64,000 nucleotides of DNA from Chiridota heheva (lineage: Eukaryota > Echinodermata > Holothuroidea > Apodida > Chiridotidae), in assembly GCA_020152595.1 (NCBI GenBank), contig JAIGNY010001194.1, positions 670,001 to 734,000 on the forward strand, given 5' to 3'. Under the pieces are notes generated by a model. It was not told where the DNA came from. It worked only from the letters and a program-made list of their open reading frames with translations, and did not search any database. Each line of letters starts with the position of its first letter. Positions within the stretch are counted from its first letter, which is position 1. Of this stretch, positions 1-11,529 are shown piece by piece. Both the position numbers and the translations under genes were made by a program.

Positions 1-59
1 TCTGACTATCTGACTATCAGACTGTGGAAAGTTGACGTCTTCATCCTCACATTCTTTAT

Positions 60-411
60 GTTTTCACTATCTAAATTATTCTTCCTTGAACTTTCTTCTG
101 GTGGTATATTATAAATACCCTTCCTAGATTCAGTTTTACTACTTTTTTGACATATCCTATGCTTTTTAAGGCACAAAAATTGCAGGACAAAACATGGTAG
201 AATAAATAAAGACTTCGAGGAATCTGAGGTTATGACATCACAACTAGTCTGAATTCAGTTGTGTCTACAAAAAATGATACTAAACTTTAAACTTAGATAC
301 CTCCTTAACGGAATAAGATTTTTGAATGCTTTCTTTAATATTTTTTCTTTTAAAATCCTCTTCATATCAGATAGGCCTAAACTTGCTTGACCCCTGAACT
401 AATCCTTTAAA
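60..411. mobile_element. MITE family A, right half (partial)
   Basis: This is the right half of a long palindromic element that recurs at 14.5, 16.8, 19.7, 24.7, 50.7 and 60.1 kb. It carries the family blocks in order: the GGTGGTATATTATAAATAC stretch, the AATCTGAGG..TATGACATCACAACTAG stretch, CTCCTTAACGGAATAAG, and the terminal GAACTAATCCTTTAAA. The left half is absent. Sequence before position 60 does not match, so the element is truncated or lies beyond the window edge. It has no coding capacity. Confidence 0.8.
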
Positions 412-2240
412 CTTTAAATCATAAAATAATATGAGAAGCAAATAAGGGGTCAACCATTATGATTATTTAAGAGGCCATCATGCAGGGGTGTAGGAAGCTT
501 TCAAAAAATGGGGTACGGCGACCTCTTACAGGGGGCACTTTTCAGTAAACTTGAAGTGGTGAAGTAGAAGTAGAGTATGGGCACTTCATTTAAAGAAAAG
601 GGCACTTTTCCAATAATGTCACATTCCTCACGTACATGGGACTGTCAAAAGTCAGCAGTTTACTATTGGGACAGTAAATGAGAGACACTTTTTATTTTCA
701 AAAGGGGCACTTTTGTCATTTTTCTTCAATCTGTTAATAAAAAGATTAATTATAATCAGATAATAAGGGGACTTAAATTTGTTTTGATATTTCAGATAAC
801 ACTTTTTATTACATCTGTAAAGGGGCACCTTTAAATCTTACAAAGAAAATGCATGGTGGAGAGCACATCAGTTTATGTCATGACAATGGGTCCATATAGT
901 AAGTTTTGCCCTGCAATGGACATTTCAACGATGCCCTATAATGAAAATTTGTGGTGGCTTGCACACCTTAGAAAGGCCCTATTTTGAAAAGTTTTTACAA
1001 ATTACAGAATTATGAGATGGGAAAACAAAGGTAGGCAGAGGTGAAGGTTTTTATTACTGAAAAAGTGTCTTTTATGTATTTTTATTTCCATTTGCTTGAG
1101 AACTTTTGTCCGATTTTCATAACATATTGGTTAAAGGTTGTTACCGGAGTCTCAATTTTTGAGCCATTTAATCTTCCTGCCATGTTATGTCCAAATGCAT
1201 ACATTGGTTTTGCCTGAATTATCCAGCCACATACGCTCATTACTAAACCAAAGATGTCGGTTGACCCCCTTCAACCAAGTGACTCAACGGCTCCCCAAAA
1301 GGCATAAAAGGAAAAAGGAGCTACAAAATTTGCTAAAACGTCCGCAAATTTGGCTAAAAAGGACCAGATGTTGACCTTTTTTTGCTCTTCAGTCAAATTT
1401 AGTCAATTTTGGAGATAAAAATAAGGACAGCAGCCATTTTTTTCGTTATACGATCCCCAATCTGCCAATTTAAATGGCAGGCTGCTATACACCGCTGGCA
1501 TGTTATCTAGGATGTGTTTAGACTGGGTTTAAACGGCACGAATACAACAACGATGGTTGTTTGGGGCCCAAAATTCATGATTGTACTCAGAAGCTAATGC
1601 CCGTGGGCTTACCCATACTCATGTCTGTTCTATTCAACATCCTGCAACAAGGCGTGGAATCAGGACACACCGACTATAAAATTTCGACAAGGCCATGATG
1701 TAATAAAGGCCTATGGGCCTGTCCTGAGACCATCTACGCCATATATATTGTTCGTGATTTCTTTTACTTTAAAGTATGGATACTACTGTACTAATGATAA
1801 TAAATTTCAGTACTATCGATAAGTTCCACATCTGATTTTGTTTTGAACTGATAAACAAACAAATTTAAGATGTATACAAATCCGCAACTCTAGCTGTAGA
1901 GTAAAAACGGTTGCCCAACACACTGTAAGGGAAATCTCGGATAATTAAAGTCCCATCGTCAATATAGGTTTGCAAAAACCATGAAATGTATGGTATTTAA
2001 CTTCAATACAAACTAGGATTGATGCATAATGCATATCCAACTGATAAACAGATAAAGTATAACAATTTGCATTCACTCCATATATAGATACCATGGAAAA
2101 ATACAAAGGCAAAGGCAACGATGCCATTGAATACACCAGACACCAATTCAGCATTCTTCCAAACATTATGAAGCGGTACCTGGCTATCAGTTGCAAATGC
2201 CATTAGCCATACGGTTTTATTGTTATGCAATTTGTTTGGG
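412..2240. other. No recognised feature
   Basis: AT-rich sequence without a convincing exon or repeat. A 78-codon open frame at 1138-1374 has no recognisable motif and no exon-like context. The somewhat GC-richer part at 1400-1740 has no long frame either. Confidence 0.5.
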
Positions 2241-2249
2241 GCATTATGT

Positions 2250-2282
<33 letters not shown>

Positions 2283-2300
2283 AAGAAAGAGGGGTGGGGG
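2250..2300 (+). repeat. (GA)n microsatellite
   Basis: An uninterrupted GA run that degrades into GAAAGAAAGA and then a G-rich stretch. It is purine-only on the + strand. Confidence 0.9.
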
Positions 2301-4100
2301 GTGGGGAGAGCTTAGTCTCCGTTGTTTTACACTTGTTCCCATCAGAACTTATGACCTGATGACATTGTCTATTTTCTTTAATGATGACAAAAATCCTTCG
2401 ATGTTACTTAATCTAATGTTTTTTTAATCTAATTTTTATTATACATCAGTGTGTCAGCCTGCATGACCTCTATATAATGCTCTTCTTATTTACGATATTA
2501 TAGAAGAGACAAAGCTGATGTACTTTACAGTAAATTGTTCCGACTTATGAAATGCGGGATCCTAGTTTTCTAAAACGACGATCACAACCATATGCATCTA
2601 ACTGTCTGACCAAAAGATTCGAAGTTACGTATATGCATATTCAAGCGACATCTGAACCAGGGCCCAGGAAGCTGGGCCCAGGGCTGTGCCCCCATTTTTC
2701 CAGGGGGCCAAATACACATTTTTGTCATCCTAATAATGAAGGTCTAACGAATTGATTTTGAAGAGTCAGGTTCATGGCTTCTTTCCTTCTGGAAATCATG
2801 AATTTTCGGAAAATATCCTTAAAATTTTCTTCATTATTGTGAAATTTGCCTCAATTTCGTGTTATTTCCTACATTTTCCGGAAAATTGTTTTTCAATTTC
2901 CCAGAAGTTTTTATAAAATTTATGAAATTTTCCTTAAATTTTTGTAAAATATTGGATTGCAACGGATTGTTTACCACCATGTGAGTCACCCTGCCACCCC
3001 ACCCCCACGTATTGCCTCTTTGTTATTAATCGGATCTAAACCACCCGATGTAATAAAGGAACAAAATGAATACTTTTTTTAATGAATACAATAATTATTG
3101 TTTGGTCCATAATTGACAATAATTCAGTCTGATGCGGAAAGAAGGGGCCATCATAACTCTGTAGGACCTAGATTTTTTTTAGTTTAAGTTTCCCCAATTG
3201 GATACCCCCCCCCCCCCACCCGTCTGTCTTGAGCCTTCGGTGATGCAAGATGATATGATATTTAGCTATCAAATTTGATAAATTACGGAGCTTATGGATC
3301 TTCCATGTTTAACATTTTTTGGTTTTAATTATTATTTTTTCTTCTTTTTTGGAATGTGTGAATGATTATTCAGTTCTCGGCCTGTGGCGCCGCCACACCT
3401 TATTCTTATGATAATAAGTGGGATTTTCCCACTGAAAGTTTGTGGGGTTAAGGTTTGGCAGGGGTGTAATGAAATCACCAGAAAAAAATACCACAAAACA
3501 TTTATGGACAACAAGTGGAGGAAATGACTCTTGCATCCCACATTTCGCCTATGCTTATTATCATGGTCGGGATTTGCCTACTGAGCTACTGAGAGGAGGA
3601 GGGGGAGGGGAGGGGAGGGGCAGTAAAAAGTGGAGTGGGGGGGTTAAATCACAAAATCACACTAAGATGCAAAAAATCATTATACAAAAGATACAATTTC
3701 AGACCCCCACACCCTCAAATCCGCCTATACTTATGATCCTAGGGTGTTTTTTTTTTATCTTCAGACTATAACACTTTTGAAATTACGTACATAATTAAAA
3801 CTGAAAATATGCCCTTTTCCTAATAGATAGAAAAAAAATCTTTCTTATTTTTTTAACTTAAACGATTTTTCAATTTCGAAAAAGAGATCAAAAGTCAATT
3901 TCTTCATCAAGGAAAGTATCAAGCTTAAATTTGCATGCAATGTGCTGCTTCTTTTTCCATGGGGGTGAAAACTATTTAAAGAAACAGCACATCCAAGATA
4001 AACAATAAGCATAGCGAGGAAACTGTAAAGTTTGATTATCAGTCGAGTCGTGTTTTGGAAACTCAAAGATCAGTTAAAATCGGATAAAATAATGCTTTTT
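2301..4100. other. Low-complexity, repeat-rich stretch upstream of the candidate first exon
   Basis: No gene is recognised. The stretch holds a GGGCCC-rich patch (2655-2715), a degenerate AT-rich tract built from GAAATTTTCCTT-like words (2795-2975) that resembles 39356-39625, a run of 13 C (3205-3217), and a G/A-rich tract (3588-3640). No clear TATA box or initiator can be assigned before the ATG at 4145. Confidence 0.5.
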
Positions 4101-4144
4101 AAAATGTCTTGAAATGAATTGTGAAGGAATCTTCCTCTCGCGAC

Positions 4145-4177
4145 ATGGAGAAGGAAGTACCAAGAAGGCGCAGGAAG
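4145..4177 (+). CDS. TTC28: Candidate first coding exon of TTC28-like gene
   Basis: A short open frame begins at an ATG with G at -3 and G at +4, a good eukaryotic initiation context. It has an in-frame stop at 4115 and no earlier in-frame ATG. It encodes MEKEVPRRRRK and runs directly into GTAAAT, a plausible 5' splice donor in phase 0. The TPR exon at 48499 starts in phase 0 with AAG CAG, so the two join cleanly. A basic arginine tract shortly before the first TPR also fits what I recall of vertebrate TTC28. Local CpG content around 4130-4340 is higher than in neighbouring sequence, as near a promoter. The exon is tiny and the intron would be about 44 kb, so this is an inference; the alternative is a chance ATG-donor combination. 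Confidence 0.45.
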
Positions 4178-4510
4178 GTAAATCCATTAATTTCTTTAAA
4201 CCGTTATGAGTTAAAAGTCATGAAGTACAGTAGCGTTTGCCTAACGTTAGTGTTATTGCGGTTCCAGCTGATGTGCTGTAAGGAAGCGTTCCCGTTGCTA
4301 CCTGTGTGGCAGTGTTGCTAGCATGTAGCATGCTGATACTGACAGTAACGTTAGGCCTAAATAGTGCAGTGTAATAAGTCTTCAGTCAAGTTACATGTCA
4401 TAGGCCTACAATTTTAATGTTTGATCATTGAGTTGAAAAAAACTTTTTGTTTGTTATCATTTGATGGCACCAAGATATCATTACTTTTGATGCAAATCAT
4501 TTTCATGTGA

Positions 4511-5454
4511 CTACAGTAGGTGTACCAATTCAGCACATTAGGAATTGTTTTTACTTCCGTTTGTTATATGTAGTTTTCTACTTCTAAAAAATATCATTGA
4601 TCAAAAGTTAAAAATATAGGCCTAAATATTTTAGGTAAAAAGTGTTTGAACTCTAAAATTTGTATTATTTAAAAAAAAAAATATTTTAAAATTTCGTCAA
4701 GGTGTACATGTACCACAAAATGTGTACCAGTTGAGCGTATTTTCCACACACAATTTTCTACAATTCATCTCATTTTTTTACATATACTTTTGAGCTTTTC
4801 ACAAATATATTGAACAAAAACATCTTAGATAGACTCTTTAACATTAGGTTTAGATACAATGATACCTGTCGGCCAGTCGGCTATTAAATAAAATCCGTTT
4901 TAAGATTGAACCTTTTTCTATCGTTTTTGTATGTAGCATTGCAATAGAAAAATAACGAATTGCGTATTTATACGGCGCAAGCGCAGTCAAGTAGTTATGA
5001 AAAGACAATACGCTAAAGTGGTACCAAAATTTTGCAAGCGATAAAGGTCGCGAAAACATGGAAAAACAATATTTATCATGCAAACTTTGTTTATTTTGCA
5101 ACTTTACAATAATTTCCATACGTTATTTTACCTGCAAAGCTTGACCATATTTTTAAGGATTTTTTTATTTGTGTGTTTCTGATCAAAACGGAAAAAAAGT
5201 AATATGATTTTTTTTTACAGAATCAAGTGTCTCGAGTGATGTAGGCTCGAAATCAAATGGTACAAATTTGTCTTTTACTCGTGATAGAAACATATTTTGA
5301 AGTTATAATTCAGCAAAAATTTGTCATTTTTGTATGTTTTAAGAGTAAGAACAAATGGTAAGATTTTAGCAATAAATGACTAGAAATAAACGAATAAACA
5401 AATTCAAAAATATGCGGAATTGGTACATGTGCTGAATTGGTACATCTACTGTAG
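4511..5454. mobile_element. Non-autonomous DNA transposon with 28-bp terminal inverted repeats
   Basis: The left end CTACAGTAGGTGTACCAATT.. (4511-4538) is matched in inverted orientation at 5427-5454 with a single mismatch over 28 bp. The right end then repeats the GTACCAATTC word once more. The roughly 944-bp AT-rich interior has no transposase-like frame; the longest is an 89-codon antisense frame without motifs. Flanks TGTGA and TGTTA could be an imperfect 5-bp target duplication. The superfamily cannot be named. It sits about 330 bp downstream of the candidate first exon. Confidence 0.75.
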
Positions 5455-5869
5455 TGTTAGTGTTACACATTTTGTTTGTTGCACTCATTCTCGAGGTAGG
5501 AGCCATGTAACTGTGTACGAGCTCAGTACGACTTTGCCAAGTTGGAAGGGAAGCTTTTTCATTACAGTCAATAAGATATTTTGTTATGAATAATTGTGCT
5601 GCCTCAGCCAGTCAGCGAAAATTAATGTTACTCATATATGTAGTAAACTATTATCTTATACAAAACATAATTGAAGATAAATAAATTCTGTGCAGTATTT
5701 GTTAAAAATTGGCAAAAACTATGTTTTTCTCCTGTTGACTGCAATGATAAGTGACTGTTTGTTTTCCCCTTTAACTGAAGTTTGAGATTGTCGAAAAAGC
5801 ATTGTTACGTCGCCGTGCACCACAACATTCCCGGATGTCCGACCTCTAGACTACTCATAGGCAGGATTT

Positions 5870-6944
5870 GTTAATATCACTACTTATGTATACATGAATG
5901 ATGAACCCAAGAAAAAATGATTTCCAGATCTTGAGATCTAGCAGATGACATGATCAGGTGACTATTATGTTCTAGATTTCATCATGCATCATATGCACAT
6001 GTTTGGTAATTCAGCCAATGTGACCATAAATCATCAAAGCGAGAAGCATATTCTGGGCCAATTTTTCATTCTTTCTGCCAACTGACATCGGAGCGTACCA
6101 GTGTGGGGTGAAATCCACTGCTTATAAAGCTCTAGTCAGGCCAGTACTTAAGTACGCATCAGCAGTCTGGGACCCCCATCACCAGTGCGATGTGGATAAA
6201 CTTGAATTTATTCATAGGAGAGCAGCCAGGTTCTGTATGGCAGACTACTCTTATAAATTTATTGTAAAAAACATGCTTCATAAATTAAATTGGCCCCTGC
6301 TAAAAACAAGAAAATACAAACCCGGCTACATATGCTATATAAAATCAATAACAATCTTGTCGCCATCAATAAAAATGAACTTATCCCCACCGTCAGAACT
6401 AAAACAAGAAATAATCATGACCTTAATTCCAGGTTCCCTATGCTAAAAAGAATGTATATAAACACTCTTTCTTCTCTCACACTTTAAAGAATTGGAATGC
6501 TTTACCGTCAGACATTGTACATGCACCAAGTCTCAACTGTTTCAAAGCTAAACTTACTAAGACTTGTATTGCTAACTAGTTTTTTATATTTTTTTAACTC
6601 ATACTTTTTACACTTGGTTGGCGTTCATGTCCTCTTGAAGGATTTTTGCCAACTTAACTGATTCAGAAGGAGCACGATTCTAAGTATTTTTTTCATGTTT
6701 CACGATATTTTTGCATGTGTTTAAAACTGATTCAGAAACGATCATGGCCTAAAGTTGACTTTTAGATTTACTACCATAATGTCAGTACCGTAACGTACAA
6801 ACTTGTAGCCTAGCCTAGTTGCACAAAAATTTCTTACATTGTAGTTCTGTATTAGTTTTTGATATCGCGATATGTGTTGAGGGGCATATTTCATGTCGTG
6901 GGAACTCGCCATGTCGCGATAATCCACATATCATGACAGCACTA
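5870..6944 (-). mobile_element. hAT-like non-autonomous element, interrupted by a LINE
   Basis: Read on the minus strand this begins TAGTGCTGTCATGA (at 6944 going down) and parallels the complete copy at 40034-40650 over its length, including the CCTAGCCTAGTTGCGCAA-like and CATGTTTGGTAATTCAGCC blocks. The distal terminus near 5870 is not recognisable, so that end is truncated or eroded. A LINE 3' fragment (6111-6668) splits the element between its CCAGTGTGGGGTGA and GGAGCACGAT blocks, which are nearly adjacent in the other copy. Confidence 0.8.
6111..6668 (+). mobile_element. LINE 3' fragment, CR1/L2-like reverse transcriptase C-terminus
   Basis: Translation gives the conserved end of a non-LTR reverse transcriptase: AYKALVRPVLKYASAVWDPH, then a DKLE..RRAARF segment, then, after a frameshift near 6290, RLHMLYKINNNLV, and finally a KNWNALPSDIV..FKAKLTK tail ending in a stop near 6579. 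These match the thumb and C-terminal block of CR1/L2-type LINE ORF2 proteins. The catalytic palm domain is absent, so the copy is 5'-truncated, frameshifted and dead. It is inserted in a hAT-like element. Confidence 0.85.
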
Positions 6945-7167
6945 TGAAACCTTAATTATAAATCATGGTTTCTCGTTTAAAGGTTGAGGTTTAAGCTTCA
7001 AACGTTTAAAAGAAAAATTCTTCCACAGTCATGTTAGCTATTTGTAGTTTTGCAAGGAATTGCGTTAAATCGTGGACAACCTCAGTAATATATTCATGTA
7101 GTGACATGTTGATATTGCCATTGTAACATATATGGAACAAAATCTACAAATCAGAGATTGTGCATTG

Positions 7168-8113
7168 TAGAGCTGTGACCGTTTAGTGCATACATGCTAA
7201 ACATTCGCAAATGCACTAAACCTTTGCTAATTATTAAATTGCAAGTAATCGTTTTTCATTGTCAAGTCTTGCCGTTGAAAATTAATGTCATTCATGATTC
7301 AAATTACACACACATTCAGCTGACAAAGTTTCAATCAATGACTTTTACAAACTAAACCTGATTAGCATTTCCTTTTTAAATGCGAGGACCACAAATGCGC
7401 AGTAGTAACCAATGAATAGGGATGTTTTGCACTTTGATTTCGCCAAAATCTATGTAACTTGTGAAATGCACCACGAATTTGCAGCAGTAAACAGTGAATT
7501 GATAAAACTAACAATAAGCCATAACGTAAGGCTTTAATCCCACTCAATCAAAACCCGTTTTACAAGCAGGGTCAAAAGAATAATTGCAAATAAACGAACA
7601 AAAATAAAGGTTTTAAGAGAGCTAAAATTCTGCATGCTTCACAAACATGGCAGTCATTTTTCCTGAGGACTGCTATGAGCAATACTTCTGGGCTGGTGGC
7701 GTTAAGTTTTGAAATGTTTTACGAGGAGGTATCATAGTATGCAAGATTTTCACAGTGAAATCCCTAGCGATTACGGCAAAAAACGTTACGCGATGCTAAG
7801 ATTAAATGACATTAAAGGTAAGTTTTCTGATCTTTCTAAACTGAATTTCTATGTACATTTTCCATCAAAATGATGATTTATACTGTAGAAATAATCTTTT
7901 CACGATTTAGAAAGCAAAACTCAGTGTCTATTTGGGCAATGGAGTCAATACTTTTACCATACTGGTTGCACGTTCTTTTAAACTTAGCATCGTAAATTGG
8001 AGCAATTTTGGTGTACCTCCGAAAATTACAGTACTAACTGCGTGTAAATGATACATGCTTGCATATTTTGGTGTGTACACGTTTACTAAAATCCCTCAAC
8101 ATTCACAGCTCTA
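7168..8113. mobile_element. hAT-like non-autonomous element with perfect 8-bp target duplication
   Basis: The element begins TAGAGCTGTGA and ends TCACAGCTCTA, an 11-bp inverted repeat. It is flanked on both sides by the identical octamer GTGCATTG (7160-7167 and 8114-8121). Inverted termini plus an 8-bp duplication are the hallmark of hAT transposons. The 946-bp interior is AT-rich and has no transposase frame, so it would need an enzyme supplied elsewhere. Its termini resemble those of the other hAT-like family here (TAGTGCTGTC). Confidence 0.82.
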
Positions 8114-8121
8114 GTGCATTG

Positions 8122-9080
8122 ACTTTTATATCAAAACATGGTTTAGGTTTTCAGTAAAATCACTATATTTTTAATTTCTTATGACTTTCCATGCAATTAT
8201 AAGTCAAGGAACTGTTATTGTTAATGTGTAAATAAGTGCATCAGAACTACAACCCTTTTGTACCATCACATGTAATTTGCATATTTCAAATTTGAAGATA
8301 TTAAAATTTCTTTTTGTTGAGGAAATCATTGATTGTTGATTTCTTGAAAATGGTCAACTTTTCTACTTATAAAAATTGAAGATGTTAGATTGCCTTTATG
8401 ATGACCCATGCAGCAGGTTTACTATTCGCACATACGGCAGGGGATGAATAGATACTTTTTATTTTAGGGGGGGGGGGAAACATGGCAAGGATTAATTAAG
8501 TGTGGCGAGTACCAAAGTATATTACAATATTTCTACTCCCACACTGACTTTTTTCTCTCCTATGGGGAGCAGACGAGTAGTTTTTCCAACTCTGATTTCC
8601 ATACAGTAGGGCTATTAGTTTCTTGTGTTGCTTTTCATACATGAATAATCTGTAAATTCCACTTTACACCAAAGATTAAACTGACAGACAGTGATTCCCC
8701 AAAATTATGTCATGAAATGCTTACATGCAAAACTTGAGTTTAGAAAAAGGATTGCTTAACATAAACAGGTATAAAGAAAAATGAAAGGTGGTATACCTAC
8801 AATATGTACAGTGCCCAGCTTTAAGCGTGAAATAGAGAAAAGCTAAATAATATTTGTTCGGCCACTTTAACCCAGTTAGCCCTTTGTAAAGTTAATGTTT
8901 TCTTATAGTAAGAAGGTAAAAGGTACTAGACCTATGATACAGATTTTATCCCAGGGAGGACAAAAATGGTACTGTGCGATATTCAAAAGTGCAACATTTT
9001 AACAAAATATAGCAGATTTTCTTTTGTTGGAGAAATATATGAATTGGTTTTTTGCTTTGGTGGTACAGTACTACTTACAG
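8122..9080. other. No recognised feature
   Basis: AT-rich sequence with a G10 run near 8467-8476. No exon, repeat family or RNA gene is recognised. Confidence 0.45.
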
Positions 9081-9084
9081 CGTT

Positions 9085-9960
9085 AAAGGTCCTTTTCTGA
9101 GCGCTGGCTGTCGGCCACTGTACTCAGATCTTCATCTTCAATTATTTCATTTCCATGTGTCAGGCCGGCTTTAAAATTGAATAAAATGTCTTGATCTTTC
9201 CAATATTTGTCTAAACTCCTTTCGAATATTTGAAGGTTTTTAGAGTTTATTGCATTTTCTGGTAAAGTGTTTTAGTATTTATCACTCTATTTATGAAGAA
9301 ATTTTGGCGTATCAATTTGTTTGCTCTATTTTGAAATATTTTTTTGCTGTGACCTTTAGTTCTGTTGTTGCTCTGGACATGAAGTAATGGTGGTAATGCT
9401 GTATCATAAATTCCTGATGTTAATTGAAAAACTTTTATCATATCCCCTTTCTTTCGCGGATATGCTAGTTTTGGTAGCATAAGTGTTCCTGAAAGGTCTT
9501 TATAGCTTTTGTCTTTCATTCCAGGTATTAGCTGATTGTCGCTCTCCTCCTGTACCTTTTCTAATGATGTGATGTGTTTTATTTTATATGGATTTTACCA
9601 CTTTATTGGCATATTTCAGATGAAGTCGCACTAAAGCTTTATACAATATAAGAAAAGTATTTTCTTCTAGGTACACGGTATGTAAGAGATCGGCGGATTA
9701 AGGCCATGATACTGTTTTCCCTATTGATTTTCTCATTCATGCATGCTCTTCAAAATTTATCTGCCAGTCTATTGTAACTCAAATATCTTTCTCTTTATCA
9801 GTGTATTTACAGTAAGTGTCCTATAACAAAGTTCATAATTATATGGTGGTATTTGTCTGTTCCCAGCTGTTAGTATCTTGCATTTATCAGGGTGAAATCT
9901 TAATAACCTTTTATTGTACTGTATTTCTGTTTTTTGAAAAACTTGAAAGAATGTTTTATA
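9085..9960 (-). mobile_element. LINE ORF2 3' portion, CR1/L2-like
   Basis: Minus-strand translation gives, in order: RFHPDKCKILTAGNRQIPPY (from about 9920), a KIFELQ..I segment, LYKALVRLHLKYANKVVKSI, then an ITSLEKVQEE..LIPGM segment. It ends with a long open stretch at 9519-9247 containing YPRKKGDMIKVFQLTSGIYD and NRANKLIRQNFF. This order matches the palm/thumb to C-terminus of CR1/L2-type reverse transcriptases. Stops and frameshifts interrupt it near 9600-9780. It ends with a GLTHGNEIIEDEDLST-like tail around 9110-9180. The 5' part, including the catalytic centre, is missing. Confidence 0.85.
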
Positions 9961-10304
9961 AAAGGTTTAAAAACCTTAAGGCTTTGCCCTGATAAAGTGT
10001 CTTTGATTAAGTAGTGTGAAGTTTGATCAGTAAATGGATGTAATATAGAAGATAGTATCATGTGCAATGCTAAGGATCAGAAAGTCAACTTCTTCAGGTG
10101 ATTATGTTTTTGTGTTGTAATAGACCAGTTTCATTGCTTAGGAGAGATGAACATGACTTAAACAGTAGATGCAATTGAAATTTAGCTCTGCAAGAGCAGA
10201 AATTAAAATTTTGCAAGAAATAATGTACCATAAGGTGAGTAAGATACTTGTTAAATATTTATTTTACCACTTTATTTGCAATAACTCCTGTATATTACTA
10301 TAAC

Positions 10305-10537
10305 TGTAATGTTCAACTTAATAGATAAATAAAATTAATTTGCATATTTTTGTCCAATATTTCTGTTCAATATTTCCTTAATTGGCTTCCATAACTCAAA
10401 AGATAAATATCTTAGCCTCTATTCCAACCAAACTTGTAACGAAAGAAAATGAAAGGAAAGTTGTCAAAAATGCATATGAAAAAAAGTTACAAAAATTGGG
10501 CTCGCTTTTTTTAAAGTCCTGGTAAAGTAAGGGTTAA
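10305..10537 (-). mobile_element. MITE family D copy
   Basis: This is the inverse-orientation relative of the better copy at 35427-35655. It shares the TTTTTGTCCAAT block, a CCAACCAAACTTGTAACG-like block, TGTCAAAAATGCATAT and the terminal TGGTAAAGTAAGGGTTAA. The distal end near 10305 is eroded and placed approximately. It has no coding capacity. Confidence 0.65.
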
Positions 10538-10559
10538 GTTCCTATCTGGTAGTGATGCT

Positions 10560-10830
10560 TTGACTTCCTGTTATTTCTTGCATGTTTCAGCTAATCCTCA
10601 TGTGACACGTGGTAACAATTAGAAGTTGACCAAAGAGTTCTCACTGATAGATATTCGGCATTTGAGCTTTTGGCAAATAGTTGTTAATGAGTGGAATGGT
10701 TTGCCTGAGTTGGTAGTTAGCTCCAATTTTGTTCACAATTTCAAAGTCAACATTGATAAGTTCTTTGCTAACTCTGGGTGTCTTTGATTTTTTTTTTTTT
10801 TGTGGTGGTGGTGTTAGTTTGGGATTTTTA
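10560..10830 (+). mobile_element. LINE C-terminal fragment, CR1/L2-like
   Basis: Plus-strand reading gives ANPHVTRGNN, a stop, then KLTKEFSLIDIRHLSFWQIV and VVNEWNGLPELVVSSNFVHN, ending with a FKVNIDKFFANSGCL tail and stop at about 10788. The W-N-x-LP-x-x-VV and F-K-x-x-x-D-K-F patterns are the diagnostic end of CR1/L2-like ORF2. It lies opposite in orientation to the LINE at 9085-9960, so the two are separate insertions. Confidence 0.75.
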
Positions 10831-10959
10831 TGGGGTGACTAACCTTTTTTAGCCCAAAATCTTGTTAGGTTATGTTATGTGTACAAGTTCCTACAAATCA
10901 CATCATTCCAATTCCCTTCATATTTCTACATAGGGCCTATTGTACATAACATTACCAAC

Positions 10960-11230
10960 TAGCTGACAACACGATGGTGTTGTATATTTCTTCACATTCA
11001 TTACACGTGCACAATTTGTTTCGACCAATGCAACGATGTCACCATCGAGTGAGAAGCCTGTACTGGGCCTGTTTTTTTGTTTCTTTAGCCAACTTTCATC
11101 TGAATTTGCCAGTATGAGGTGAAGGAAAACCATTTCAAATTAGATGTTTACTTTTTACAATATTTTTGTGCATTTAGAAATTTAATTTATGCCTAAACGA
11201 TCACAGCCTAAATTGAACTATAACTACCGT
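10960..11230 (-). mobile_element. Old, degraded relative of the hAT-like element
   Basis: A diverged third copy of the family seen at 5870-6944. It keeps the order of a GACCAATGCAACGATGTC-like block, GTGAGAAGCCTGTACTGGGC, TTAGCCAACTTTCATC, CCAGTATGAGGTGA, and the CCTAAATTGAACTATAAC-like right block. Termini are not preserved. By eye it is much more divergent than the other two copies. Confidence 0.5.
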
Positions 11231-11425
11231 AAGATATGAAGTAGTTGCTTGAAAATTTCTTTGTTTATTTATTTTGCAGGATTTTCCCTCACAATTTTTT
11301 TTCGGAGGAGATTTGATATTTTTTATTGCGGGAATCCCGCAATCCTGCATCTTAATGTGAACACTGCTAATGCATCTTGATTTTTGTCCACTTTCAGTAT
11401 CACACTTTGTGATGATGTTGTAGTA

Positions 11426-11515
11426 GGTGAACTTTATACTGTTAGACCTCACTTGGTTAGTTGGTGATTCGGTGAACTTTATACTGTTAGACATCACTTG
11501 GTCAGTTGGTGATTC
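11426..11515 (+). repeat. Tandem duplication, 45-bp unit x2
   Basis: Two adjacent copies of a 45-bp unit beginning GGTGAACTTTATACTGTTAG and ending TTGGTGATTC, differing at a few positions. Confidence 0.9.
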
Positions 11516-11529
11516 AAACAAATTGTGTT

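Noticed and set aside
1138-1374. A 78-codon frame with a basic C-terminus
   Set aside because: No homology I recognise, no splice signals, and a length expected by chance in this composition.
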